A stretch of DNA of 64,000 nt, taken from Dipodascopsis uninucleata var. uninucleata (lineage: Eukaryota > Ascomycota > Lipomycetes > Lipomycetales > Lipomycetaceae). Positions 12,801 to 23,839 of the stretch are shown here, one piece after another (the first letter of the stretch is position 1; each line of letters opens with the position of its first letter). The position numbers were made by a program, and so were the translations under genes. The notes beneath the pieces are model-generated. The model was not told the origin of the DNA. It did no database searches and worked only from the letters and a program-made list of their open reading frames with translations. The stretch covers positions 325,001 to 389,000 of the forward strand of contig JAJLTO010000010.1 in assembly GCA_030568195.1 (NCBI GenBank). Direction: 5' to 3'.

Positions 12801-13138
12801 GATACAAAATCGCTATACTGAATTGGATTCTGAAGTTGCATATAAGGAGAAGATATCTCGAATTTGATTCCTTCATCCTTAGGATTCTGTGCGGATAACT
12901 GCTGGTTGGGTATCATAGCTGGAGACACAGAAGCTTGCGGCAATGCCATAGGAGTGCCGGCGTTCAAAGCTGGAGATTGAGGGCCACCAATAGAACTAAC
13001 CGAGTTAGAGCGTTGATACGCTATAGAACTTACAGTTGGTGATGCACGTGTCTGTTGGTTAGGAGTCATAGGAGATTGTTGAGCAGATGTAGCTTGAGAG
13101 GGCAAAGTCCTCTGCTGCTGCATTTGAGCAGGAAGAAC

Positions 13139-13209
<71 letters not shown>

Positions 13210-14725
13210 GCTGCTGCTGCTGTTGTTGTTGCTGTTGCTGCCTAGAGAACAAAGCTTGTTGCAAAGCAGGAGGAACTGGCATATTCTTAGAAAGAAGCTT
13301 AAATGCAGTAATCTGATTACGAAGAAGCTGGAGCTGCTCAGGAGTAAAAGGGCTATTAGCAGCAGCAGAAGGTAAAGGCTGGGATGACACAGGTATACCA
13401 GATGAACTTGGACGAGCCATCTTCTGAGCACCCTGAAAACCTTGGATTTGATTCATACCCGCCACACCATTCATAGTTTGGTTCTGCATCTGAGGGCTCT
13501 GATGCATTTGCGCCATCTGCTGTTGCTGTTGCTGCTGCTGCTGTAACTGAGCTTGCTGAGCTTGTATCGGTGACATTTGCGACACACCAGGGATAGGCAC
13601 TTGTTGGGGAAGAGCTTGAGGACCCTGGCCAACCTGTGGCATACCCTGCCTTTGCTGATTTTGAGGAATCTGTCTAGCATTTTGCTGCTGTGCCTGTTGC
13701 TGCATTTGTTGACGTAACTGCATTTGTTGCATCTGAAGCTGAAGCTGCTGTGCAGCTAGCTGTTGGTGTTGCTGCTGCTGTTGCAGCGTATTTGGTTGCG
13801 CCATTTGCCTTTGGGAAAATACATGCTGCTGTGACTGCTGCTGCTGTTGATGCTGTTGCTGTGATGTAGGTTGCTGCTGTTGAGAAGGCTGCGGAGATTG
13901 CTGCTGAACAGATCTTGGAGTTTGCTGCTGCGGAGCCTGTTGTTGTTGCTGCGGAGACTGTTGAGATTGCTGTTGCGGAGACTGTTGAGATTGTTGCATC
14001 TGCATGCGATGCAATCGGAATGCCTCCTGCTGCTTAGAGATCAATCGAAGTATTCTAGAAATATTAGCAAATTCCGTATTTGATACTTCATCTGCACCTT
14101 GGCTTTTCAGTGACTGCCATCGCTATAAAGACAAAACGAACGCGTTAGTTATCAAGAACGCCATATTCGAGAATAAAATCCAAAAATTCAGAATTAACAT
14201 CCTTGAAGAGAATCTAACAACAAGTAAATCCACAGAGTTCCAAATAAAGAGAAAATAAAATAAAATAAATCTTTTAATACATCGATTATGAGCCAACTAT
14301 AGAGAATCACCACTCTAAATCATAAAAGATGGAAGAATAGACGGGAAAAAAGATATCAGGGAAACACGCAGATATGCAAGGGAACCAGTATACACGTATA
14401 TAAGTTGATCTGATCCACTGTTAAATGCATAAAGAATTATCAAAGAATAAATTTGACTAAAGATAGAAGTATATCCCCAAATATATTTTGATATTATTAT
14501 TGCCGTTCTATTCGATTGTCCAAAAATAATAGAATAAAAATCTTTCAATCGAAAAATGTAAATCACTCATCTTACCAAAAGCATCTGCTGCACCGCTTCT
14601 CTTGATGTCGGCATCTGGATAGATCCTTGTCCTGTGTTGCTTTGCATCTGAAATCCATTGAGGGGAACATTTCCTTGCTGTTGAGGGCCTGCGCCTGAAG
14701 CTAGGGCCTGTGGAGGCGCGCTCAT
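9860..14725 (-). CDS. SNF2: SWI/SNF-type chromatin remodelling ATPase, no bromodomain
   Basis: Two exons, 14725-14576 and 14122-9860 (453-nt intron, GTAAGA...TATAG), 1470 residues; the splice joins REAVQQMLL to RWQSLKSQGADE. Domains in order: Gln/Pro-rich N terminus, QLQ domain (about 306-345, SPFTPEQLQLLRNQITAFK), a pure run of 34 Gln, HSA domain (about 620-700), SNF2 ATPase with Walker A DEMGLGKT (Lys 874), DEGH box, LTGTPLQNN, helicase C with STRAGGLGLNLQ and QAQDRAHRIGQ, then a SnAC region (GKFDNKSTSEEQEAFLRSLL). It stops after a basic tail (KRRRGKKRK) with no bromodomain, which Snf2, Sth1 and BRM normally carry. The QLQ and Gln-rich N terminus favour Snf2 over Sth1. Moves nucleosomes using ATP in the nucleus. 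Confidence 0.94.
13139..13240 (-). repeat. CAG/CAA repeat encoding 34 glutamines
   Basis: Uninterrupted CAR codon tract (34 codons) in SNF2 exon 2. The codons form blocks: CAG-rich at both ends, and a run of pure CAA in the middle. Part of a longer Gln-rich region (13139-14000). Confidence 0.97.
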
Positions 14726-15340
14726 TATGAAGACCTGCCTAGCACAACGCTCGCTGTGGAAAAGGGATCAAAAGAGATGTGTTTTGATGTTAAAGTGTAG
14801 GCTTTTGATGGATGTTTCCGAGCCAGCGATGGAAAAGGTAAATAAATATATTTTTTTATCTAAAAAAGAAGCTTGCCTGATGAGGTTCTTCGCGAACGCG
14901 ACGATGGTGAACTATGGAGCTGGCAAAAAATCTTGAGCGGCGGCGGCGGCACAGTAGACGACAAAGAAGGGCAATAGAATACGAAAGAAATGGCAAACCC
15001 TAGACCTTACACGATTTTAGTTTGTCAGAATGCTATGCAGTTACGCTGTCACTTTTATCTAGCCCTAAACTCATTAAGGGTAGGGTATGCGGACAAATTA
15101 TTTAGTCAGCTTGTCGGCCGAGCATTTGAGACCAACAAGGGGATGTCATAGTATGGAATCAGGAGAATTCAAAATACCTTTTATAGAGGAGGGTGGTCAT
15201 CAGTAGCCTAGGAGAATCGTATAATGATTAGAACAAGAGCAACTGGGGTACGGCCACGAAATATTAGTAATTCCTACAGTGTATGTTTACAAATGTAATA
15301 GTAGTATTACTAAATGAAATATTCGGATCGACTATATGTA
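14726..15340. other. SNF2 upstream region
   Basis: About 615 bases upstream of the SNF2 start and downstream of the PTAR1-like gene (both on -). Contains a short GGC repeat near 14940. No independent gene seen. Confidence 0.5.
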
Positions 15341-16776
15341 TCAGTTAGCCTTCTTAATCTTACTTACTGTAGATATCCAGCGAATGCAGCTCGATATCAC
15401 AGATATCTCCTGATCCTGCAAATTGTCTAACATTTTGGCGTTTCGCTTCATTTGCATCTCTCTTATTGTCATAGTAGGTGTATTAGCACTTTCACTACCA
15501 TCTTGCAAATGATTCTGTTCGTCTTTTGTAAAAATGGCATTGCTATCGTTCTTCCGATGGTCCACATAAGTCACTATCTTAGAGAGAAATGAATTACGTA
15601 CACGATCACTAATAATTAATGGATCACTTATTATTCGTCTCAGAAATATCCACACAGCTTCGTGACCCAAGCTGACCGTTGTTGCAAACTTAAATACTTC
15701 AATGGTAGTATTGAGAAGGAGCGTATCATCCTGCTTTATATGTGAAGGACTAGTAGATTCTGGGCGTTCAGAGACATAAAATACGAGAAGCCAGCTGAAA
15801 AAGGACCATCCTGATGCATCGGATGGATGACCAAAACACCATTTCTCAATTTTTCTAGATATAGATCTCAAGTAGGATTCTAATACCATTTGCCTATTTG
15901 GACTATTCTGAAGCACTTTACTCAGACGGATACATGTATCAGTCGTGAGCCAGCGAGCATAATTCCACGCGTAATAATTCATGTAATGAACCTCTCCTGC
16001 GGCAATAATGTGTTCAAATTCTGTATGACTATTCTGTTTCAATAGCTCGATGAAGTCTCGATTATTTGTGCAATTTAGCTTAATATGATCTCGGTGGGCA
16101 GTTAGGAGCTCACTGCGATAACCCCATAGGAGAGGAGATTTTGAGTGCTTTTTGAGCTTCGATGTTAAAACTTTAGTTATCAGATTCAGCTCACCAAGTG
16201 CGTTACGCGAATCTACAAGTTTTCGTCTTTAACGGTACGATCAAAAGTTAATTAGAACGAATCAAGAAATGAACATATAATATTGATATACCTAGCATTT
16301 AAGGCAGTGTTATTTTCGCTGCCTATCAATAATAAAACCAATGACGTCTCTAAAATCTCTTGTACTTGCTCTTTTGTCTGGTCACTCGCTGGAGTCAAAA
16401 TCGTCAGTCATGCATAATTAGATGGTCGTGCTAAGAAACAAAAATGAGATGTACTTTACCATTGTTTAGTTTATAAAATCTGGTATGTGCTTGCATAAAT
16501 GCCTTTATCAAAATCTCTTTCGATATACCGACAACATGCTCAGATGTAACAACTAGAAACGGAAAGCATTCCTTAGCATAAGTGCCATTTGAATCATCGT
16601 TATTATTTATCAAGTTCTGGACTTCTGGATGCAACTGTGGCAGAATGTCCAACTTTGTTCTATATTATATGTTAGTATCATAAATTGCGTCTCACAGATC
16701 AAAGAAAACCAATCAGTTACATCTCAGGGTTGCTAAGAATTTTATATAAGAATTTGCAGTACTCAGATTCTCTCAT
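15341..16776 (-). CDS. PTAR1/Ecm9-like protein with prenyltransferase-alpha repeats
   Basis: Four-exon gene, 412 residues: 16776-16721, 16659-16460, 16388-16292, 16226-15341. Introns of 61, 71 and 65 nt; the first has a perfect TACTAAC branch site, and all junctions keep the frame (GAG ATA ACA AAG; AAT GCG AGT; GCT AGA CGA). The protein carries protein-prenyltransferase alpha-type repeats: SKSPLLWGYRSELL near residue 155, and EFEHIIAAGEVHYMNYYAWNYARWL, where the P/N-x-Y-x-A-W-x-x-R pattern marks the fold. The overall pattern is that of PTAR1 in animals rather than the farnesyl/geranylgeranyl transferase alpha subunits (Ram2, Bet4), because the repeats are few and degenerate. PTAR1 is linked to Golgi Rab prenylation. 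Biochemical role here is not known. Confidence 0.7.
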
Positions 16777-18302
16777 TGTCTATTTATCTATGATTTACGT
16801 AGGGACTACTTTGATACTATCTGCAGGTTAATGAAGAAGAGGTCATTACTGGCTTACACGACCTGTAGAGATCTATGAATCTTGATTGCTCCCACTTCTC
16901 ACGTGTTGTGCACAAGTCTATCTCTGTATGTACACTCTACCAATAATTGCATATAGTCTATAGCAGGATTTATTACTCTATTTAAAACAACAGTAAGCGT
17001 TGAGGTTTAATTTAATCCTTTTATGACTAGGAAGACACTTCATACCTATCATAAAAACAAGAAATAAATAGCAGGCATAAATTGATCTCTGATGTTAATA
17101 TATCATAACTTCTACAATCCCGACTCTTATATGTATATTTGCTGCCGTTTACAATGCAGCTCCGTATATCAATAGAAGCAGTCTTAATAAGTAATAGTTT
17201 AAGGTTAATGAAATATGAGATCTCTGCTACGAGAAAGATACGTATATCAAATGGTTTCTCATAATAGTGCTCAACACGACCATAAATTAGCCGCAGATAA
17301 CACATATTCTAGGTACGTAAGAGCTCCCAAGTAGTCTCGCATTTTATCTCATAGAAGTTGGTTCCCGCACGAATTACATGCCTGGAAGTAGCTACTATAT
17401 ATATATATATATATATATACATATTCACGGAAATGTGAAGAATGCGTTTATGCCTGACTATAATCGTTAGTTATAGAGTCACTTTGCATACAACCCTGTA
17501 AATTTCTCAATATGAAATCTCTAGAATTGCATTCCAAGTAATTTGATACATAATTGTAATTTTTATTAAGTTTGTCTTTATGGAAGTGATCATAATGAGA
17601 TTTGCAGAATGAACGCACAGCTGCCAGATCCAGGGACTGTAACTTTAAGCTGTTTAAGGTTTGGATACTGGTTACTGCAGTTGACTACATTTTATCGGTA
17701 AATACACCTCAAGCTAGGTTTTTCGCTCCAAAAAGTACATATTGATATCCGCTAAACATGGAACAGGTACTTGTGGATCACAAATGAAATTCGCCGGTCG
17801 CCCCGTTAAAACATATGTCTAGGTAAAATTTTCAAATTCTCGACAAACTACAAAACTCCTGTTTTTTACTACAAGCAGTTTTAGATCATATCACCCCTAG
17901 TTAACTACAGATAAGCACCATATAAACTAAAATTGCCTTGTTCCAAACACAAGTATTTTGATTTGAATTGCCACGTGAAGATTCCATAACAACTGAAATA
18001 GTATGATACTCGACTTAAATGATCAAGATCTGAAATAGCACTCACAATTCACGAAACAAGTCAAATAATCGGTGATGAACATTTATTGGATTCTCAAGAT
18101 TCCTACGAATCCGACGGAAGTTTCGACTGCTAAAAAACTCCTTCGGTGTACATATTTGATAAATCTATGATTATGGCTCTTAGATGTATATTCTATGTGA
18201 CGATTTACTATACAATTAACCATATTGGAACTATATTAAGCTTTATAAAACGATGTGGTCTACTCCTTGTGGCTAAGTAGACTAACTATCATTGCGTACA
18301 TA
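16777..18302. other. 1.5 kb gene-free stretch
   Basis: AT-rich region upstream of the PTAR1-like gene. Contains a TA dinucleotide run (17396-17419). The longest frame (17027-17305, -) is 92 codons with AT-driven composition and no family resemblance. Nothing else seen. Confidence 0.5.
17396..17419. repeat. (TA)12 microsatellite
   Basis: Pure TA dinucleotide run of 24 bases in intergenic DNA. Confidence 0.95.
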
Positions 18303-19199
18303 TTACAATTTCTTTCGTCGTTCAACTTCTTCTTCTAAAGCTCTTCTCATAGTAGTCTTTGGGGCTTCATGCTTGGTCCATAACTCAAACTGCCTGTAGC
18401 CTTGCTCTAATAGAACATCTGTTCCTCTGACAATTACCCAGTTGTCAGTTTTCTGCGCTACTTTCATGAGAGGAGTAACATCCGGCTTATAGGCCATCTC
18501 AACTAGCACGGGCGTAGTATTATTGTATTTACTGAATAGTATATCTGGAAAATCGCTTTCTCTCAAAGCGTCGCCAGGTATATTTCCAATGATGATCGCC
18601 AACGATGATATATCGCTTGACCAAGAATTTGTATCTAATGAGTCAACGACAATTACGTTTGAAATTCCATATGTAAGCATTTCATCCACGATTGCTTGTG
18701 CCTTTGCTCTTGATCTGTTGAATATTGCTATATGCGAAGCACCTAATATATAAAGTGCGTATACTGATGCCCTTGCAGCTCCTCCTGCACCAATAACTAA
18801 TCCAGAAAATGCAGCAGTCGGTTGTTTGTTCCCCCATTTGTCGAGAACGCATTGCTGAATGCCAAACCAGTCGGTGTTGTCTCCATAAAGCGTACGCTTT
18901 CCAGACGAACTTTGCTTTACTATGATCGTATTAACTGCACCAATCGTCTTAGCAGCATCTGATATCTCGTCCAAATATCTAATAATGTCCAATTTATATG
19001 GTACGGTAACGGAGCCTCCACCAAAGTCTTGCTTCTTCAAAATATTTTCTGCCTCCTGGATTGACTCTATGTCTGCTATTTGATAGAAATGAGGAAGACC
19101 AACATGCCTGAATCCAGCATTTTGAATTGTCGGAGACAAAGAGAAAGCGATATTTCTCCCAAACAGATAGAATTGTTGCTTTGTTGCCATCTGATCCAT
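18303..19199 (-). CDS. Stand-alone shikimate/quinate dehydrogenase-like protein
   Basis: Single exon, 298 residues. AroE-family NADP-dependent dehydrogenase: N-terminal substrate domain with the shikimate-binding SLSP motif (IAFSLSPTIQNAGF, about residue 18), SVTVPYK with the catalytic Lys, GAVNTI and GDNTDWFGI; then a Rossmann domain with VIGAGGAARASVYAL (about 140) and NRSRAKA, which contacts the NADP ribose phosphate. In fungi the shikimate-pathway enzyme is normally the last domain of pentafunctional Aro1; this copy is separate, with no upstream Aro1 domains on the minus strand. It may use quinate or shikimate in catabolism or be a paralogue of unknown substrate. The frame stays open a short way upstream of the chosen ATG, but no other start is seen. 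Confidence 0.85.
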   Translation of the reverse strand: MDQMATKQQFYLFGRNIAFSLSPTIQNAGFRHVGLPHFYQIADIESIQEAENILKKQDFGGGSVTVPYKLDIIRYLDEISDAAKTIGAVNTIIVKQSSSGKRTLYGDNTDWFGIQQCVLDKWGNKQPTAAFSGLVIGAGGAARASVYALYILGASHIAIFNRSRAKAQAIVDEMLTYGISNVIVVDSLDTNSWSSDISSLAIIIGNIPGDALRESDFPDILFSKYNNTTPVLVEMAYKPDVTPLMKVAQKTDNWVIVRGTDVLLEQGYRQFELWTKHEAPKTTMRRALEEEVERRKKL

Positions 19200-19487
19200 A
19201 CTATCTATGCTACTTGCAATTGATCGAGTCTCTCCTCTACATTCAAAGGTCTCACCAGAAATTTTTTAACTTCTGAGCTTCCAACTCGGTTTGAGACGTA
19301 ACCTTACCCACATTGATATCTGATGATCATCTGGGATATGCGGAGAAAACTCCATCTGAGCTATTGATCTAAGGTTAATATCATGTTTTAAGGAAGCAGC
19401 TGCTACAAGCGAGATATTGTCAAGAGAAAAATATAATATTGTGATCCAAGATTTCAGATGGCTTTTATTTCTTAAATGGCTTTAGAT

Positions 19488-20234
19488 ATGCAGCATTTGC
19501 AGTGGTCGCGACCTAGAACGTGGCAGCTGAAGCGTCTTGAAAATCGGCCTATTCTGTAAGATATATAAATGAAGCTAAAGTAGAATGACCTAAAAGTGAA
19601 AATTTATTAACATTTTAACAGAGTAGGCTCGTTATTAGCAGCATGTCTGTATGGATCAAGTGAGCTAGCGGCTTCTGCTATCGCTTGGCTGATGGTGGCT
19701 CGCTCGACAGATCAGATTGGTAGTCGAAAGATCAAACTACCAAAAGTGAACTATCGTCGTATCCTGTATCTTACTTCTTATGGTTTTCTGGCCTCCGGGC
19801 CATCTTTATATTGTAAGAGCGCAATACTTTAATAAGAGCTTATAATATATATGCTAATTTCTCAAACGTTAGATTTAATTCGTGTTGTGCGTGGCTATGC
19901 ATTTATGGAAAGCAGAAAACCGGACCGTCTACGCTTGATCTTAGGTGGTTTACTTATAGCGCCAATATACAGTCTTATTTACTTGACTGCCGTCTCGATA
20001 TATTCTGGAGGACGCACAGTATCAGAAATAATTTCAACGATAAAGATTGGATTTTTTCCGACCTCTAAGATGTTAGCATTGTGCTTTTCAAGTGGTCTGG
20101 TAACAGCTGGCAGTACTAGGTTATCTCAAGATGTATACGCACCGATCTGTAGTTTATTCATGTATGCGATGGAATTGGCCGCGATGACAGCCGCAAAGAG
20201 AAGGAGATTATTACGTGGCAAAGACAAAGACTAG
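19488..20234 (+). CDS. Mpv17/PMP22-family membrane protein
   Basis: Three exons, 19488-19555, 19622-19812 and 19873-20234, giving 206 residues. Introns are 66 and 60 nt (GTAAGA donors; branch near TTAAC and GCTAAT; acceptors ACAG and TTAG), and both junctions restore one frame. The protein fits the Mpv17/Sym1/PXMP2 family: a short N-terminal W..QLKRLENRPILVGSLLAACLYGSSELAAS helix, YGFLASGPSLYYL (family GFLxxGPxxHxWY), LILGGLLIAPIYSL (family DQxxxAPI), and a final helix ending in a basic tail. Four membrane segments are expected. Family members sit in the mitochondrial inner membrane or the peroxisomal membrane. The usual W..WP..Q.in..vP stretch is poorly kept, so this is a divergent member, and Sym1 versus peroxisomal type cannot be decided. 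Confidence 0.75.
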
Positions 20235-20413
20235 TGAAAAGGATCAAATTAATATCCTAAGTTCATCGACGGAGTTTTTCATTATCATATTGTATATATA
20301 TTGAGAGAAAAAATCCTGAACAAACTGTAGTATAATTCGATCTACCCAAACTATATTCTACTCATTTAAATATGCTATCTATGATACAGTGAACTATAAT
20401 ACACGTATTATTC

Positions 20414-21274
20414 TCACATAATAGGTCTTCTAGGAGTATCTGCGCCTCCCCGCTGTCTAGGTGGTGTTGGTGGAGGTGTTTCAATGTCCGACTCAGCTGA
20501 CTCGTCGATTACAGGAACGCCTCGACCTGCCATATGCGCCCTTCTTGTTACCCCATCCCTCAAATCATCAATAGCAATGTCACGCCCATCCTCTCCACTT
20601 GGAGTCGCTATCGCATCGGGATCATACTGTCTTCTACGAGAATGATGATTACTACCATGTCCTCTCACCCTACTAGCTCGTCCATCACGCGCAAATGGAT
20701 CTTGAATAGATAACGCCGTTGGCTCGCGTATTCCATTTTCCTCATGCCTATTTCTAAAGAACTCAGACACAGGCGATATTCTAGCAAATGGTGCATTTGC
20801 AGCTCTATTAATCAGAGGTACTTGACTTTCTGCTTCATCAGGACCACCATTCATCATATCATTCAAATCAAGATCTTTCCACACAGAAACATTTAAAAAC
20901 GACATAGGCAGGCCCCCTGGTGTTGCGGTAGCAACGGCCGCAGCAGCAGCAGCAGCAGATGCTGCCGATATTGAGCCTCCATGAAGTGCCGCCGTATATG
21001 CAGCTGGCCGATATCGTCGTAACTGTGATAATAAGATTCCAAATGCCGCGTGTTGATCCGGAACCACTAAAATCATATCAACACTCGCTCATATTAACGC
21101 CGTCACGTTCTATATAGACTTACCGTCATCTTCATCTTCTGGATTAATGGGTTGATACTCCGGAGGAATTTGAATTTCTTCATCTGGTAAATGTGTTGAC
21201 ACCCATTCTTCGAAGAATTCTACCGTTCTGGGGTTTGACAAGTGTATATGCGATCTACTGGAGTCTCTACCCAT
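20414..21274 (-). CDS. Unrecognised protein, Ala- and Pro-rich, low complexity C terminus
   Basis: Two exons, up to 21124 and 21066-20414, with a 57-nt intron (GTAAGTC...TTTTAG) joining EDEDD to VVPDQHAAFGILLSQ. I use the first in-frame ATG (21274, MGRDSSRSHIHLSNPRTV), giving 267 residues; however, the frame stays open to about 21340 and that stretch (SRSEIVSVLECLLEERE) looks like a real helix, so a further 5' exon or an upstream start is likely. Visible parts: LSNPRTVEFFEEWVSTHLPDEE, an FGILLSQLRRYRPAAY helix, an alanine run, a PFARISPVSEFFRNR stretch, then Arg/Asp-rich and PPPTPPR tail. I do not recognise the family. No membrane segment or signal peptide. Confidence 0.65.
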
Positions 21275-21340
21275 ATTTTCTCTCTCTTCCAGTAGACACT
21301 CTAATACACTTACTATTTCAGATCTACTAAGCCTCAAACG

Positions 21341-21905
21341 TTGTCAGCAGTCTATGATACTTTGCTGTAGTTCAGTTTATCCGACATTCATCGAAACTGT
21401 GCTCTTAAAGCACTACCTACTCAGCCTTTCAAAATGGACCTGTACAAGATTAAACAGCGCGCATAAAGAATAACAATATATAAACCGGGTAACTAATCTT
21501 ATTAGAACAGTTGAATATGTGGTTAGGTTAATATTAGGGTATTAAGCATAGGGTATTTATGACCTCTGTGACTGCTAATGTATTGAGGTACGAAGTCAGT
21601 ATTTCCATATGCTATGTCTAAAGCCTGTAGACGTGGTTGAAGATTTCTATTATACAATTACGAATTTATTTATTATTGTATCTCTCATCAATTATAGGTT
21701 TTATTTCGCTAAGACAAGGTAGGATTCTTTTTATATTATACGGGATGCGTTAGAATAGATGGTATATAATTGTATCTCATTATGTTATGATTAATGAGCT
21801 ATGTTTATAACGATTAAAACACATACGCAAAGTGGTGGTAAACGAAATTAACAAGGTTGCTAACTTGCAATCAAATTTTCCAGTCAACGATTTGATATAT
21901 ACAAT
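21341..21905. other. Divergent intergenic region
   Basis: About 565 bases between an unknown gene on - and RPS29 on +; promoter region for both. A missing 5' exon of the minus-strand gene may lie here, but I could not find an ATG exon that joins in frame. Confidence 0.45.
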
Positions 21906-22419
21906 ATGGCTCATGAAGACGTTTGGTATTCTCACCCACGAACTTACGGAAAGGGATCTCGTTCCTGGTAAGATATGGAATTTTGTTGGTTTTAAATTAA
22001 TTCACTTTGACATGTATGATTAAATTATGTCCAGGAGTGAATTTGCTCTGTATTTCATTTTTTTGAAGCACTCTAACTTTGAAAATCGCTTTTAATATCT
22101 CTCTTGATTGAGTGAATTACTAGCTGCGAATTTTCAATTAGGATATTAATCTGTTATTGATAATTCTATTATGCAGTTTATTGTGTTATTTGAAACAGTT
22201 ACATATATGTAAAGAGATTCGTATTATATACTAACGTTTTTATAGCCGTGTTTGCGCTCATAAGGCTGGTTTGATTCGAAAGTACGGTCTTAATATTTGC
22301 AGACAGTGCTTCAGAGAGTACTCTAAGGACATCGGATTTGTTAAGGTAATTTCTAGAGTTTATCGTTTATTGATTTGATAATGTCTAGATAAATTCTGAC
22401 TCTTATTTAGAATCGATAA
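21906..22419 (+). CDS. RPS29: 40S ribosomal protein uS14 (Rps29)
   Basis: Three exons, 21906-21967, 22246-22345 and 22411-22419, giving a 56-residue protein that starts [20 protein letters not shown] and ends in DIGFVKNR. The four zinc-binding cysteines are in CRVC and CRQC, as in eukaryotic uS14/S29. Intron 1 is 278 nt with a perfect TACTAAC; intron 2 is 65 nt, and the last exon codes only Asn-Arg-stop. Length and motifs match the family exactly. Component of the small-subunit head in the cytoplasm. A long first intron is common in fungal ribosomal protein genes. Confidence 0.97.
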
Positions 22420-22865
22420 ATGTGCAGGTTTAATACGAAAGAGGAGTGTGCTTCGTCCTTAATCGAAGGATTATTAGATAAAAAAAAATTGTATTATCAG
22501 ATAGCAAATACTTGGTTTTGTGGGTCATGTATTTAACAAAATAGCAAGAAATATATTAGTTATAGCATAGTTTTTGTGTAGTTCCCTGTTTGTAAGTATA
22601 TTATATACTTGTAGCTATTTTTCGTTCCATTTTTGTAAAAGAAAAACCTGTAGTATTACAAGGGGCGTGCAAAAGGAAGCAAAATTGGTATCTGAAATGT
22701 AAGCTTGTGTGGCGTATATTTTATATTTTGACAACTTGTAATCCATAAACTTTCTAAGTAACATCATTTGGTATAACAATATATTAGAACTGCATAGCAT
22801 ATTTATAGATATCTATTGGTCGTTATATATCACTACGCTATAATATATACATACATACATATACG
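22420..22865. other. Short intergenic region
   Basis: About 450 AT-rich bases between RPS29 and the J-protein gene (both +). No gene seen. Confidence 0.5.
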
Positions 22866-23839
22866 ATGGTATCCTCCGCTGAACGCGAAGAGGTGATGAG
22901 GAATTATGATCTTTATGAATTAATAGTAAGTATTGATGATGGTACAGTTTTAATAGAAGAGAATTGATTTAATAATTCTTACATATTCTTTCATAGGGTA
23001 CTTCTGATAGTCCGTCTGAATCAGAAATCAGAAAAGCATATCGAAAGCAGGCTCTTAAATATCATCCTGACAAAAATAAGTCAAAGAAGGCTGTTGATAT
23101 TTTCCATGCTCTATCAATCGCTCTCGAGATCCTCACTGATGAGTCGCTTCGACAGGAATACGATAATAAAAGAAGCGCAAAAGTAGCTTTAAAGAAGAGG
23201 CAAGAGGCTTTTGATTTAAGGCGAAGGCAGATGCAAGAAGATCTGGAGAATCGAGAGAATGATTCGATCAGGAGATCAAAGTCTAGTGGCCCCGTCAGTA
23301 TGCCGCGGACGAACAATCCGGAACGAGAAGCAAAATTGCGGCGATTGCGTGAGCAAAGCGCTATGCTACGAACCCAGCGGGATGCACGTATACGTAGTGA
23401 AAGTCATAGGTAGATAAGCAATTCATCTGTTGACTGTTCACTAAAACTGCTTTTGTTTGGATAGATTATAGTTGGCGTTTTTTCGAGGTTATTGTCTTAT
23501 TACTAAAATTACATTGTTTCAAGTTTCTCTTCTATTTCAAGAACTCGTATACGTTACGGCTTGGATGCGTCTGAATTATATTCTAGACGTTTATATAGGC
23601 TATACAAGATTCCATATTATTCCTTTAACATATATTATGATATAGTCATTTCTGTGTATAGTCATATCGGATACACGACCAATTATTTATTTTTGATGCA
23701 TGAAGTAAAAAGTAATTCTCGAGCGATGTATAATATAGATATATGTGTTTGGTATAGAAGCGTAATATTAAGAACTTGGTCTGCTTCTTATTATTACTGT
23801 ACTACAGTATTGCGGTATAAGTATTTGTTAGGTTATTAA
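22866..23839 (+). CDS. J-domain protein of the DNAJC17/Cwf23 type
   Basis: Exon 1 22866-22925, exon 2 from 22997. N-terminal J domain (NYDLYELIGTSDSPSESEIR... with HPDKN after the helix II KQALKY, and a C-terminal LRQEYDNKR), followed by a charged coiled coil. Read through, exon 2 stops at 23413 (158 residues). A second form is possible: a donor at 23410 (AG|GTAGAT) spliced to an acceptor at 23541 (TTTCAAG) joins in frame to a 99-codon open stretch ending at 23839, beginning RTRIRYGLDASELYSRRLYRLYK, which fits the degenerate RRM (RT.KV.W, then Y.S..L..L) that follows the coiled coil in DNAJC17. That form has 256 residues. DNAJC17/Cwf23 associate with the spliceosome. The J domain is secure, the last exon less so. 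Confidence 0.72.

Noticed and set aside
13055-13375. Frame on + with a long leucine run
   Set aside because: Antisense shadow of the SNF2 glutamine repeat.
17027-17305. 92-codon frame on -
   Set aside because: AT-driven composition and no recognisable domain.
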